DNA of 64,000 nucleotides from Prado023 sp963714995 (GCA_963714995.1 CAVQQP010000002.1:1-64000), one strand, 5' to 3'. Positions 48,083 to 57,501 are shown, counted from the first letter of the stretch. Numbers and translations are program-made. The notes: generated by a model not told the origin, from the letters alone.

Positions 48083-48505
48083 TCAGTCGGCCGAGATGGC
48101 CTGGAGCACGTCAGCCACAGGTCGGTCCGGCAGGGCGCGCGCCACATCAGCCAGGGCGACGATTCCCACCAGCTGCCTGCCGTCGATGACCGGGAGCCGG
48201 CGCACCTGATAGGTGCTCATGGTGCGCAGCACCTCCTCGGCATCATCATCAGCACCGATGGTGACCACCTCGCCCTGCTGCAGCGAGCCGGCGACGACCT
48301 CGACAGGGTTCAGGCCCTGCGCCACGACCTTGATGACGATGTCCCGATCGGTGACCACGCCCTTCAGCCGCTCATCCTCGCCGCAGATCGGCAGGCTGCC
48401 GACACCCAGCTCCGCCATGAGGCGGGCCGCGGTCTGCAGGTCGTCGTTCTCGTTGATGCACTGTGCATCCCGTGTCATGATCTCGCGTGCTGTGATCATG
48501 TCCAT
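48083..48505 (-). CDS. two-CBS-domain protein
   Basis: The protein has 140 residues. Two CBS motifs follow each other: ITAREIMTRDAQCINENDDLQTAARLM with GSLPICGEDERLKGVVTDRDIVIK, then VVTIGADDDAEEVLRTM with RRLPVIDGRQLVGIVALADVA. Such pairs bind adenosyl ligands and act as energy or redox sensors. The start at 48505 precedes the first domain. A GGTAT-N15-GGGTAG promoter is about 40 bases upstream. Confidence 0.92.
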   Translation of the reverse strand: MDMITAREIMTRDAQCINENDDLQTAARLMAELGVGSLPICGEDERLKGVVTDRDIVIKVVAQGLNPVEVVAGSLQQGEVVTIGADDDAEEVLRTMSTYQVRRLPVIDGRQLVGIVALADVARALPDRPVADVLQAISAD

Positions 48506-48543
48506 CTCCGTTCTTGGTCGGTGGGGTGCTGTCTGGCCCCCAC

Positions 48544-48569
48544 CTACCCCCGTGTGTCCTTCTGATACC
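48544..48569 (-). promoter_or_regulatory. SigB/SigF-type promoter of the CBS gene
   Basis: GGTAT, 15 bases, GGGTAG on the minus strand. Confidence 0.7.
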
Positions 48570-48831
48570 ACCTCCGCCCGTCACGAGCGGAGGGCGCCCG
48601 GCCCGCCCTCACTGCGCCCCCGGGGACGGGACTCGGCGCATGCGCTGGGTGCTGCAGGTCGGGCACAGAGCGGCGGCTACCAGATCGCGCCGCCCGTCGG
48701 GGATAGCACGTGTCGGCGCACGCCAGGATGCCCCGCACCACGTCCAGGACCAGGGGCGGCCCAACCCCCAACGCCACTGATCCATCCGAACATCCGAGCG
48801 CGCACGGTGCCCGCTGGCGTGGGAAGGTCGG

Positions 48832-48858
48832 ATGTCTGGATGCGCACGGGGTGGGTAC
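48832..48858 (+). promoter_or_regulatory. SigB/SigF-type promoter of the 48868 gene
   Basis: ATGTCT, 15 bases, GGGTAC. The start should fall within a few bases of the ATG, giving a leaderless or nearly leaderless transcript. Confidence 0.6.
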
Positions 48859-48867
48859 TGCCTGGTC

Positions 48868-49011
48868 ATGGAACTCTTACTATGGATCCTCGCAGTCGTC
48901 CTCGTGGTGGCAGGCATCTTCGCCGTCCTGCGCAGCCAGGTGCTCTGGGGCATCGTGCTCATCGTCGTCGGGCTCCTCGTCGGCCCCGGTGGTGTGAGCC
49001 TGCTGAGCTGA
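48868..49011 (+). CDS. 47-residue hydrophobic membrane protein (DUF6131-like)
   Basis: The protein has two membrane stretches: LLLWILAVVLVVAGIFAVL and WGIVLIVVGLLVGPG, with GGVSLLS at the end. The 55857 gene encodes a paralogue of exactly the same length with 35 or so identical residues. Each copy has its own regional-type promoter close to the ATG. The ATG at 48868 directly follows the promoter and no ribosome site is visible. Function unknown. Confidence 0.75.
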   Translation: MELLLWILAVVLVVAGIFAVLRSQVLWGIVLIVVGLLVGPGGVSLLS

Positions 49012-49128
49012 ATGACCTGTCACTCCATGATCGATTCCTGTGCGGCCCGCGGAGCAGGTCGAGTTGTGTGGGTGGATCCGCGGAAGTCCGCCGATTCGGG
49101 GCCGCTGCTCCCTTGCCCCACGTAGGGG

Positions 49129-49650
49129 TCAGCGCCGGACGCGGTACCGTCCGCAAGCGAAGTCCCGGTTGCGGTCCAGGTCGACCAGGTCGAGGTCGAT
49201 CCGCCGTGGGAGGAGCGGAGCGCCCGAACCCAGGGTGGCCGGCGCGTACTGGACGTGGACCTCGTCGAGGAGGCCGGCGTCATGGAACTGCCCCACCAGC
49301 TCACCCCCACCCACCAGCCAGATGTCCCGACCGCCAGCGGCGTCCACCGCCTCTGCATGAACTTCCGCGAGGGGTGCGCTGGAGAAACGAGTGTCCGCGT
49401 CCGGAGCGGCAAAGGCCCGATGCGTCATCACCCAGCTGGGCAGCTCGGGCGACCAGGGCTCGTCGCCATGGTCGAGAACCCACTGGTAGGTATTGGCTCC
49501 CATGACCGCTGCACCCACGCCCTCGGTGAACGCGGCGAATGACTGTGGGCCGCCCGGGTCGATGTCCCGGCTGAGAAGCCACTCCAGCGAGTGCCCCGGC
49601 CCGGCGATGAACCCATCAAGGCTGGACGCGGTGAAGTAGATGGTTGCCAT
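49129..49650 (-). CDS. dihydrofolate reductase/RibD C-terminal domain family protein
   Basis: The protein has 173 residues. ATIYFTASSLDGFIAG is the family start. VMGANTYQWVLDH, SWVMTHRAF and DIWLVGGGELVGQFHDAGLLDEVHV give the NADPH-binding fold shared by RibD-C and DHFR-like proteins. It is a stand-alone reductase of unknown substrate. It converges on the 48868 small gene. Confidence 0.85.
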   Translation of the reverse strand: MATIYFTASSLDGFIAGPGHSLEWLLSRDIDPGGPQSFAAFTEGVGAAVMGANTYQWVLDHGDEPWSPELPSWVMTHRAFAAPDADTRFSSAPLAEVHAEAVDAAGGRDIWLVGGGELVGQFHDAGLLDEVHVQYAPATLGSGAPLLPRRIDLDLVDLDRNRDFACGRYRVRR

Positions 49651-49988
49651 CGAGGCATTGTGGCGCCGTGCGGAAGATCTAGCAACGCCATCCCTGCGAA
49701 ACGCATCCGGCGGATCGGCTGTTGCGGCGCTCCAGGCAGGCGCTGATCAGGGTGTGGATCGGCGAGCGGCTGGAACGCAAGGCAGCCCGCCCATCGCTGT
49801 GCCCTTGACCGGCGAGTGGGAGCAGATGGCGGGCCTCAAGGCCAACGGATTCGCGTCCTCTGCAAGCGGGGATGCGTCCACTTCACCCTCGGAAGGTCTT
49901 TCCGAGTGGATCCAGTTGTCGCACCTCCCGGATGACCCGTCGCGCCCCCATCGGCCGCCCTCGTGCCAGCAGCTGGGCGTGCGTGCGC
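49651..49988. other. intergenic stretch without a supported gene
   Basis: ORFs here lack ribosome sites and family resemblance. The only structure is a short hairpin TCGGAA/TTCCGA near 49890. Confidence 0.4.
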
Positions 49989-50111
49989 TCAGGTCGCCTC
50001 CGCCGGGCCCTCCTCGGCGCCGGTGTCTGGGGTGGCCGGTGATTCGTCCTCCCAGACCTCGGCTGCGTATGCGTCCTCGGGAACGCCGTGTGCGCTCGTA
50101 GAGGTGCTCAT
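49989..50111 (-). CDS. 40-residue acidic protein
   Basis: The ATG at 50111 lies five bases after the stop of the 50117 gene, with GGTGA before it. The peptide is acidic and Pro/Glu/Ala-rich with EDAYAAEVWEDESPATPD. It looks disordered and resembles in style the acidic protein at 36021. Close coupling to a conserved small gene supports translation. Confidence 0.45.
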   Translation of the reverse strand: MSTSTSAHGVPEDAYAAEVWEDESPATPDTGAEEGPAEAT

Positions 50112-50116
50112 CGCGG

Positions 50117-50301
50117 TCACCCCGCCCAGTGCATGCTCGGGTTGTGCTCCCGGCCTCGGCGGATCAGCGCGGCGGGGTCGTGCGAGTCGTCCAACTGCGC
50201 CGGGCCGTACAGCGTGAGCAGTGCCAGTTCCACCCAGTAGCTCAACGCCTCGAATGCTGACCGAAGCGGAGTCTGGCTCCGCCTGCCTCTGTGCGTGCCA
50301 T
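50117..50301 (-). CDS. second LYGPAxLDDxHDP small protein (probable frameshift)
   Basis: An ATG at 50301 follows GAGGAGG at six bases and begins MAR like its paralogue at 38444. A one-base shift near 50265 is needed to reach ALSYWVELALLTLYGPAQLDDSHDP. The conserved YGPAxLDDxHDP motif and the preceding hydrophobic stretch align with the 38444 protein (YGPARLDDDHDP). The C terminus, REHNPSMHWAG, differs. Without a frame change the ORF would start at a GTG at 50317. Confidence 0.55.
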
Positions 50302-50406
50302 GGCCGACCTCCTCCACCGCGTCTCGGCGGGGGTGGGGGCTCGACGTGATGAGGCGCTGCCCTCGCGGCTGATGTGGAGCCGACCGGATACCTCCACCCT
50401 CACAAG

Positions 50407-50425
50407 TAAGGCTAGGCTGCCCTCA
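50407..50425. promoter_or_regulatory. possible DtxR/IdeR-type iron box
   Basis: TAAGGCTAGGCTGCCCTCA matches about 14 of 19 positions of the TTAGGTTAGGCTAACCTAA consensus. It is flanked on the minus strand by two TTGTGAGGG repeats, about 105 bases upstream of the 50301 start. The rest of 50318-50672 shows no gene. Confidence 0.25.
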
Positions 50426-50672
50426 CAACGGTGTCAACGGCCCACCACCAATCTCACCGTTGGGCTCGCAGGCCTTCGAGATGGCCGTGTGGGCTGTGTC
50501 ACCCGGTGCAATGGGCCCTGCGCGGGCGTCGCTTGCCCGGCTGCGTCTCGCCTGACCACTACCCCCCGCACTGGTCAGAGTCAGGTGTCTGGCCAGCGTC
50601 GACGCCTGCCGCCATCCACGCCGGGACCCCGGGACCCTTCCGGGACCGGTCATAGGCGAGCATGATGAATCC

Positions 50673-51124
50673 ATGACGAGGATTCTGATCGTGGCCAACC
50701 AGACACTCGGATGCCCGGAGCTCGAGGAGGCCCTGGAGCCCTACTTGGAGGTCGGTTCCGTCGAGTTCTCCTGGTCGCCCCGATCGCGGCGATGGAGGGG
50801 GAACGCCGTGGGGACTACCCCGCCATCGACCGCTACATCCCCAGCCCCGAGCAGATCGCGCATGCCCTGGCGGGGGCACGCGTCGAGCACGAGCTCGATC
50901 GGCTCAGGAAGCTCGGCGCGAGCGCGCAGGGAGAGGTCGTCGACCACGACCCGCTCGCACGCGTACGGCAGCTCCTCGCAGAGTCGCAGTTCGATGCCGT
51001 GATCGTCTGCACACTGCCGACCAGGCTGTCGCACTGGCTCCGGGCCGACCTGCCGGGCCGACTCACCCGGGCCACCACCGTCCCGGTGCTCCACGTACCG
51101 GGCACCGCCGGACCCTCGCTGTAG
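50673..51124 (+). CDS. universal-stress-protein-like alpha/beta protein (one frameshift)
   Basis: The start is MTRILIVANQTLGCPELEEAL. The frame changes near 50765 and continues as VLLVAPIAAMEGERRGDYPAIDRY and ARVRQLLAESQFDAVIVCTLP. TVPVLHVPG, the last strand, completes an alternating alpha/beta fold of about 150 residues. This is a Usp-like or nucleotide-binding domain; the ATP-loop G-2x-G-9x-G is not clear. It is monocistronic as far as can be seen. Confidence 0.65.
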
Positions 51125-51189
51125 GGACCCGCCCTACCGATCCCTGCGACCCTGCCCCCGGGGCTGGCCACCCGGGCGCCTCCACGACT

Positions 51190-51498
51190 GTGACGGGGCC
51201 TCGTGGCCGGCAGGTCCCGGCCCGCCGGGTGTCCCCCTCCGCACGGCGGGACTTCGCCATGCTCGAGGCGGCCAAGCTCACGCTCGAGGCGGCCACGCGC
51301 AAGCGTGAGCAGGCGGAGCGTGAGACGGTCGAGCGAGAGCGGGCCGAGCGAGACGGCGTGAATCGCCTGCTTCCGGCGTCGGGATCAACCGCGCCGCATT
51401 CTCGTGCCTCGGCCACGGGGGGCCCCGACCGCGACGGGGGAGCGACGGCCGGGGCCCCTGACCGCTGGACTACCCGGCGCCCACGGGGTCAAACCTAG
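51190..51498 (+). CDS. hypothetical charged helical protein
   Basis: A GTG-started frame of 102 residues has a coiled-coil-like core (LEAATRKREQAERETVERERAERD) and a Pro/Gly-rich tail. No ribosome site or relative is evident. It may be real because the region otherwise lacks a gene, but the evidence is weak. Confidence 0.3.
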   Translation: MTGPRGRQVPARRVSPSARRDFAMLEAAKLTLEAATRKREQAERETVERERAERDGVNRLLPASGSTAPHSRASATGGPDRDGGATAGAPDRWTTRRPRGQT

Positions 51499-51653
51499 GA
51501 GGTGGATCGGTGGTGCCCACGCGACGCTCTCCCGCATCACCTGAGCAGGAGGCCGCCATGCCTGAGGCGGGCATGGGCACGGGTTCGACGCACCAGCTCA
51601 CCGGGCCCTCGGGAGAGTCGCCCCCGTCCCGGAAGCGGACGTAGGGCCATCAC

Positions 51654-51680
51654 GGGTCTGGGCGCCCAGAACGCGGGTAT
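51654..51680 (+). promoter_or_regulatory. SigB/SigF-type promoter of the 51749 gene
   Basis: GGGTCT, 15 bases, GGGTAT, the -10 form closest to the mycobacterial SigF consensus. Confidence 0.65.
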
Positions 51681-51748
51681 CGGTCTCCTGCGCGATCGAA
51701 CTCGCTCCGGAGTCGGAGTTGATCGACGTTGGCTGGGAGGCACTGGGC

Positions 51749-53092
51749 ATGGACAGCGTGGACGTGGTCGTGCTCGGCGCGGGTTCTGCGGGCGAGGTGG
51801 TCGCCACGTCGCTGGCCGCGGCTGGACGGACGGTCACCCTCGTCGAGCAGTTCCGCGTCGGCGGTGAGTGCCCGTACGTGGCCTGCATGCCGAGCAAGTC
51901 GCTTCTGCACAGCGCGGCCGCCCGGCGCGGGGGCGGCTCGGCGGACGAGGGCAGGGCCGCCTACCGCGAGGCCGTCCGGCGCCGTGACGAGGTGGCCGAA
52001 TGGCGCGACGACTCCCACGCCGCCCAGTCCGTCGGATCGTCCGGGACGCACCTGGTCCGCGGTCGGGGACGCGTGCTCGGCCCGGTGTCGTCGAGGTCGG
52101 GGACCGGGTCCTCGGCTGGGGGGACCTCGTCATTGCGACCGGCTCGGCACCGGTCATCCCGGACATCCCCGGGCTCGACGCCGTCCCGACGTGGACCAGC
52201 GATGCGGCCCTGTCGTCGTCCACCCTGCCGCCCTCGCTGCTCGTGCTGGGCGGGGGTGCCGTGGGCTGCGAGCTGGCCCAGGTGTTCGCGCGGTTCGGGG
52301 TGACGGTCACGCTGGTCGAGTCCGGTAGCCGGCTCCTCGAGAGGGAGCGGCCCGAGATCACCGAGCGCCTCGCCGAGGCGTTGCGGACCGACGGGGTCGA
52401 TGTCCGCCTCTCCGTGTCCGTCCAGCAGGTCGAGCCGACCCCCGGCGGCGGGGCGCGGGTGACCCTCTCCGACCGCTCGACGGTCGACTGCGCCCGGGTG
52501 CTCCTGGCAGTCGGACGACGTCCCGCGGTCTCCGGCCTGGGACTGGAGACGTTGGGCGTCGTGCCCGACGACCGCGGGGCCCTCGCCGTCGACGACCGGT
52601 GCCGCCTCGTCGGCCAGGACCATGTCTGGGCCGCTGGTGACGTGACCGCTGTGGCACCGTTCACGCACACCGCGACCTATCAGGCGCGCGTCGTCGCGGC
52701 CAACATCGTCGGCGGGGATCGGGTTGTGCACTACGACGCAATCCCACGCGCGGTGTACACCGACCCACCAGTGGCCAGCGTCGGCCGCACGGACGACGGC
52801 GACGGTCTCGTGTCCGCCGCGTTCGACCTCGGCGAGCGTGGCCCGGACGCTGACCGACGCCGGACCCGGCGGCCTGCTCGTGGTGACCGCCGATCGCACC
52901 CGGGGGGTGGTGGTGGGCGCCTCCGCAATCGGCGCACGTGCGGACGACTGGATGGTCGAGGCCACGATCGCGGTTCGCGCCCGGGTGCCCCTCACGATCC
53001 TGGCCGACACCGTGCATGCCTTCCCCAGCATGGGCGAGGCGTTCGAGCCGGTCTATCGCGAGCTGGCGGCCCGCTGTCGCCCGCAGGGGTGA
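51749..53092 (+). CDS. FAD/NAD(P) disulfide oxidoreductase (lipoamide dehydrogenase/mercuric reductase-like), two frameshifts
   Basis: The N terminus VDVVVLGAGSAGEVVATSLA binds FAD. GGECPYVACMPSKSLL holds the redox-active Cys pair separated by four residues. Frame changes near 52085 and 52840 connect VIATGSAPVIPDIPG, the NAD motif VLGGGAVGCELAQVFARFG, WAAGDVTAVAPFTHTA and YTDPPVASVGRT. The last part has the dimer domain with HAFPSMGEAFEPVY. The family His of lipoamide dehydrogenase occurs in VHAFPSMGE. About 445 residues agrees with family length. The substrate is unknown; a mycothione-type reductase is possible. Confidence 0.83.
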
Positions 53093-53094
53093 CC

Positions 53095-54118
53095 TCACGG
53101 CCCCCGATGTCCGGTCGGGACCGGCGCCCCCGAGGCGCCATGCCGCATGGATAGGCGCACCTGAGGGTCAGCCTCCGGATCCTCACCGGCACCCGTGGGG
53201 ATCCCGGCGCGCACGGCCTCGAGCTGCGCGGCGAAGGACAGCCCCAGGAACAGGGCGATGCCCGTCATGAACGCCCAGAGCAGGAGCGCCATCACCGCCG
53301 TCAGGGGACCATAGACCGCACCGAACGAGCCGGAGGTGCGCACGAAGGCCGCCAGCAGGCCGGTCAGGATCACCCAGAGGACCACCGCGACACCTGACCC
53401 GACCGCCAGCCACGACGCCGCCGGCTGTCGACGCCGAGGGGCCCACCGGAAGATGGCGGTGATGGCCACCAGGGCAAGCCCCAGCCCGATCGGCCACCGC
53501 AGCGCTCGGGCCACCTGCGCGAGCCCGTCGGACACGTCGATACCGTCGGCGACAGCGTCGATCACCTGCTCGCCTGCGACGAGGGCCAGGAAACCCAGGA
53601 CCAGCGGGATGCCTGCGACGACGGCCAGCCCCAGGGCCCTGGTGTACTTCTGGCGCGCCGGTCGATCCCGCTGTATCCCGTAGATGCGGTTCGCCCCGCG
53701 CTCCATCTGGCCCATCGCGGTGGTCAGGGCCACGAGGGCAGTGGCCAGGCCGAGCCAGAGGGCCAGCAGTCCGGCATCGCGCCTGTTCCAGGCCCTGATC
53801 CAGGGTCTCGCGGACCACCTCGTCGCTGGATCCCGGGGTCAGGGACAGCAGCGTGTCGCGGATGACCAGCCCGATCCCCTCGGCGTGGGCCGCGGACGAG
53901 AGTCCGGCCATCGCGATCGTCAGCGGGATCAGCGCGAGGACGAGTTGGAAGCCCACCGCCCGGGAGTGGCTGAAGCCGTCCCCGTACCGGAACCGCCGGA
54001 AGGACTCCACAGCCAGTCGCCGACGTCCGAACCGGCGCAGGGCCGTCCGGGCATCGGAGCCATCGAGCTCGTCACCGGTGATGCGCGACGTCTCCGGCAC
54101 GCGGGTCGCGCTGCTCAT
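53095..54118 (-). CDS. YihY/BrkB-type membrane protein (one frameshift)
   Basis: A soluble head leads to FSHSRAVGFQLVLALIPLTIAMAGLSS, the family's first helix and signature. The frame changes near 53780, then ALTTAMGQMERGANRIYGIQRDRP and further helices follow (GLAVVAGIPLVLGFLALVAG, LAVGSGVAVVLWVILTGLLAAF, AVMALLLWAFMTGIALFLGL). About 340 residues and six helices are normal. The function of the family is not settled. It lies 66 bases after the PAP2 gene and is likely cotranscribed. Confidence 0.8.
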
Positions 54119-54184
54119 CGTCGGGCTCCTGTCGGATGTGTCCGGGCTCCGATGGGGTACGTGTCCTCCCGACCGAACGATCGA

Positions 54185-55625
54185 TCACCTCACGATCGGG
54201 CTCGTCGGGCGATCGCGGCCCGTCGACCGGTCCTCCGGCAACGGGCCGTTCAGCACCACGCGTGCTGCCAGGAGCAGGCAGAGCCCCGCGTTGACCAGCG
54301 ACCCGACGACATCGCTCGGGTGGTGCATTCCCCGGTAGAGCCGGGCGTAGGCGACGAGCACCGGCGGGACCAGGCAGAGCGCGGCCAGGGCGTAGCGCAG
54401 CCATGGCCGACGCACGGTGCGGATCAGGACCGTCGCGAGGGAGAGGTAGAGGGCCAGCGCGGCGCTGGTGTGCCCCGACGGGAACGAGGATGTCGGCGGC
54501 GACTCGTCCAGACGTTCCACGTCCGGCCGGTCGCGGGCCACGAACGCCGTCGTCGAGACGAAGGTGATGGCCTGGCCCGCTGTCGCCGCGATCACGAACA
54601 GGCCCTCGCGCCACCTGCCGAGCGTCCAGCGCAGCACCAGTGCCACCACCAGCATCGTCACGATGATCACCGGGGTGGCGGCGATGTGGCTCATCGACCA
54701 GGGTGACGCTCTCGCCCAGCTCGCGTACGACCGCGCTCCAGGGAGGTGGTGATCGCGTCCTCGCGGTCCAGTGGCCACCGGTCGACCGCGATCCGCGTGA
54801 CCAGCAGGCCCAGGGCGACCATGAACGTCACGATCGCCAGCCACCCGGCCACCAGGCGTGCGAGCATCCGCCCCAGCGCGCGGGGCCAGGTCGAAGGCCG
54901 TGTCGCGTGGGCGCCCGGGCGCCGTCGCAGGGCCGCCAGGTCGTCCGGCCTGAGGAATGCCGCGCCGGTCGCAGCCACCACGGCCACCGCAATCGTCCAG
55001 CCGGCCAGGACATCGGTGACGAAGTGCACCCCCAGGGCGATCCGGTCGACGCCGACCACGACGACGACCGCCAGCGAGGGCCGCGGCCATCACGACTCGG
55101 CCAGCCCTGCTCGAGACCGGCCAGAGCACGACGAGCACCGCCAGGGCGATCAGCATGGAGTTCAGCGCATGACCCGACGGGAACGAGTAGCCGGTCGCGA
55201 CGTAGACCGGCTCGGGGAAGTCCGGGCGCGCGCGCCGCACCAGCTCCTTGAGGGACACCCCGACCAGCCCACCGAGCACCACGACGATGGTCAGCCACAA
55301 CGCCGCCCGCCGACGACCGCGCCACGCCAGGGCGCCGGCCAGGGCAAGCGCTCCGGCGCGCAGCAGCCAGGGGTCCGTGGCCCGGCCGATCCAGAGCAGG
55401 ATCTCACCGGCGCCAGGGGTCGCCAGCACCCAGTCGTGCAGGAGATCCGCGACGCTCCTGTCGAGCCGTTCGACGCGCTCGGACTCGGACGTGACGAGCA
55501 TGAACATCAGGGTGAAGGGCACCGCGACCAGGAAGGTCGCCACGCCCGCGATCGCACTGCGGGTCACGTGCCTCTGCCGGAGTCGGCGTGTGCGCACCGT
55601 CAGCCGCGGCCGGCGCTGCGTCCAT
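54185..55625 (-). CDS. tandem PAP2-type phosphatase (frameshifted)
   Basis: Two PAP2 domains are joined in one protein of about 480 residues. The first has KELVRRARPDFPEPV, GYSFPSGHALNS and GVDRIALGVHFVTDVLAG. The second has VARDRPDVERLDE, SSFPSGHTSAALALYL and LYRGMHHPSDVVGS. Each thus has the KxxxxxxRP-like, PSGH and RxxxxxHxxxD motifs, although the second lacks the first Lys. The best start is the ATG at 55625 with AAGGAGA; frame changes near 55585, 55085 and 54715 are required. Such enzymes dephosphorylate undecaprenyl pyrophosphate or phosphatidic acid. Confidence 0.78.
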
Positions 55626-55741
55626 CCTCGTCTCCTTCACTGCCCTGACGCGCGCGGAGCGGTCGAGCGTTCGCCGGCCCGCGTCCCGGGGCCCGGGCGG
55701 TCCCTGACGGGATCAGCACTGACCTGCCGACTGGATCAGTA

Positions 55742-55766
55742 CTACCCACTGCGCGCCGCGCATACA
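55742..55766 (-). promoter_or_regulatory. SigB/SigF-type promoter of the PAP2 gene
   Basis: TGTAT, 14 bases, GGGTAG on the minus strand. It is back to back with the next promoter. Confidence 0.6.
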
Positions 55767-55820
55767 TCCAGCGCCGGTCGGTGCGATCGGATCAGGCGCC
55801 CGACCGGGTCGGGACGGGCA

Positions 55821-55846
55821 GGTATGGCCGACCAGATCGGGGGTAG
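55821..55846 (+). promoter_or_regulatory. SigB/SigF-type promoter of the 55857 gene
   Basis: GGTAT, 15 bases, GGGTAG, ten bases before the ATG, so the transcript may be leaderless. Confidence 0.7.
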
Positions 55847-55856
55847 GCCCACGGGC

Positions 55857-56000
55857 ATGGACCTCATCCTGTGGATACTTGCCGTCATCCTCGTCGTCTC
55901 GGGCATCGTCGCCCTGACTCGCAAGCAGTTGCTCTGGGGAGTCGTGCTGATCGTCGTGGGCCTGCTCGTCGGGCCCGGCGGCGTCAGCCTCCTCACCTAG
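55857..56000 (+). CDS. 47-residue hydrophobic membrane protein, paralogue of 48868
   Basis: LILWILAVILVVSGIVAL and WGVVLIVVGLLVGPGGVSLL match the 48868 product nearly throughout. Both have an ATG within a dozen bases of a stress-type -10. The SpoIIE-like gene begins 58 bases downstream on the same strand and may be read from the same promoter. Confidence 0.78.
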   Translation: MDLILWILAVILVVSGIVALTRKQLLWGVVLIVVGLLVGPGGVSLLT

Positions 56001-56058
56001 GCGCGCAGCCGGCCTCCTCCGATAGCCTCACATCCGCGACCATGACGAGGAGGCAACG

Positions 56059-57500
56059 GTGGTGGATCGCCTGAGGGTGCCCCGGACCGACTGGCGCGCC
56101 GTCATGGTCCTGTTCGTGGCCCTGCTCGTGGTGGCCATGGGCGCCTCCCTGGTGACACCGGTGCTGATCCCCACGCTGGGTCTGGTCGTCGTCGGCGCGG
56201 GCCTGTTCCTGCCGCCGCGCGCCGACCGCCCTGGTCGCGCGGTGCCGCGATCCTTCTCGCCGCCATCCTGTCGTGGGCCTCCGAGGCCGACGACGGCCTG
56301 ATCCGGCTGGTCAACGTGCTGCTCGCCTCGGTCTGGCGGTGCTGGCCTCCTTGGTGCTGGCCCGACGGTTGCGGCGCATCGAGCAGCAGTCGCGCACCGA
56401 GGCCGCAGTGCTGGCCAGCGTCCCGGACGCACTGTTCGTGCTGGACTCCGAGGGCCGCGTGCGCCTGGCCAACGCAGGCCTCACGAACCTGGTGCCCGGT
56501 GCGCGGGTGGGCGAGCCGCTGCACCCCCTGCTGGGCCACGTCCGGGCCGACGGCACTCCCTGCCCGGGGGGCTGCGTGCTCGAGGGGGGGACCCCGGCCC
56601 ACGCCAGTGTCACACCGGTCGAGGGGGAGCGGATCACGCGGGCCGGTGAGCTGATCCAGGTCGCGTACACGACGCAGCCCCTGCAGCCCGGGGTGGCGGT
56701 CTCGCTGCGTGATGTCAGCGCCCGGGTGGCCCAGCAGTCCGAGCTTCGCGCGCTGCTCGAGGCTGCGGCGCGGCGCGAGGAGCAGTCGAGGCTGCTGCGC
56801 GCCCTGGAATCGCCTGCGCGACCCGGCGCGCCCCCGCTGCCCGGGGCTCGTCGCCGACATCTGGCGTGCGACCGACGGCACCGGAAGCCCCAGCAGCGAC
56901 GCGGTCGACCTGAGCGCCCTGCCGGACGGCCGCATCCTGGCCCTCGTGGTCGACCCCACCGAGGGAGGCGCCTTGTCCGAGCGGGACACCTGGAAGGTGC
57001 TCTACGCCGCCCGCGCGCACATGGCGGCCGGTGCGCCCCTGGCCGACATGGTGGGCCAGTGCGCGCAGATCCTCACCAGCGACGCGGGGGTTCCCTCGGC
57101 GGCCCTGCTCGGGGTCGTGATCGACCCCGACACCGGGCTCGTGCAGGTGGCCAGCGGAGGCCACCTGCCGCCGCTGCTGGTGCGCGCCGACGGCAGCTCC
57201 ACCTGGCTGGAGGCCACGGGACAGGCAGTGGGGTCGGCGCGCGCGGGGTCGCAGTCGATCGCGAGCGCCGAGCTGCTGCCCGGGGACGTGCTGCTGCTCT
57301 ACACCCATCAGGTGGTCACCGGACGCGGTGACCTGGTCGAGGGCCTGTCCTCGCTGCGCGCCGCCGCGGTCGCCCTGCGCCACCAGCCCTCCGAGGGCTG
57401 GGCCCAACGGGCTCTGATCGCCGTGCATGGGGGATCCGCCAATCAGGCCACCCTGGCCGCGCTGCGCGTTCTGGACACGGGCCCGGTCCCCGCCGGCTGA
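56059..57500 (+). CDS. SpoIIE-type phosphatase with membrane and PAS domains (frameshifted, degenerate site)
   Basis: A GTG at 56059 follows GAGGAGG. Two pairs of membrane helices (VMVLFVALLVVAMGASLV, then ILLAAILSW and VLASLVLA) precede a PAS-like domain (EAAVLASVPDALFVLDSEGR). The SpoIIE domain follows, with ALPDGRILALVVDP, VASGGHLPPLLV and GDVLLLYTHQVV. Frame changes near 56228, 56330 and 56815 must be bridged. RsbU-like enzymes dephosphorylate anti-anti-sigma factors. Here the usual YTDG is YTHQ and the VSGHG loop is VDPTEGG, so metal binding and activity may be lost or altered. Confidence 0.7.
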
Positions 57501-57501
57501 C

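Noticed and set aside
50560..50570. Another GGGGTAG element on the minus strand
   Set aside because: No GTnT sequence at 14-15 bases upstream and no gene start within 200 bases, so it was left out of the promoter list.
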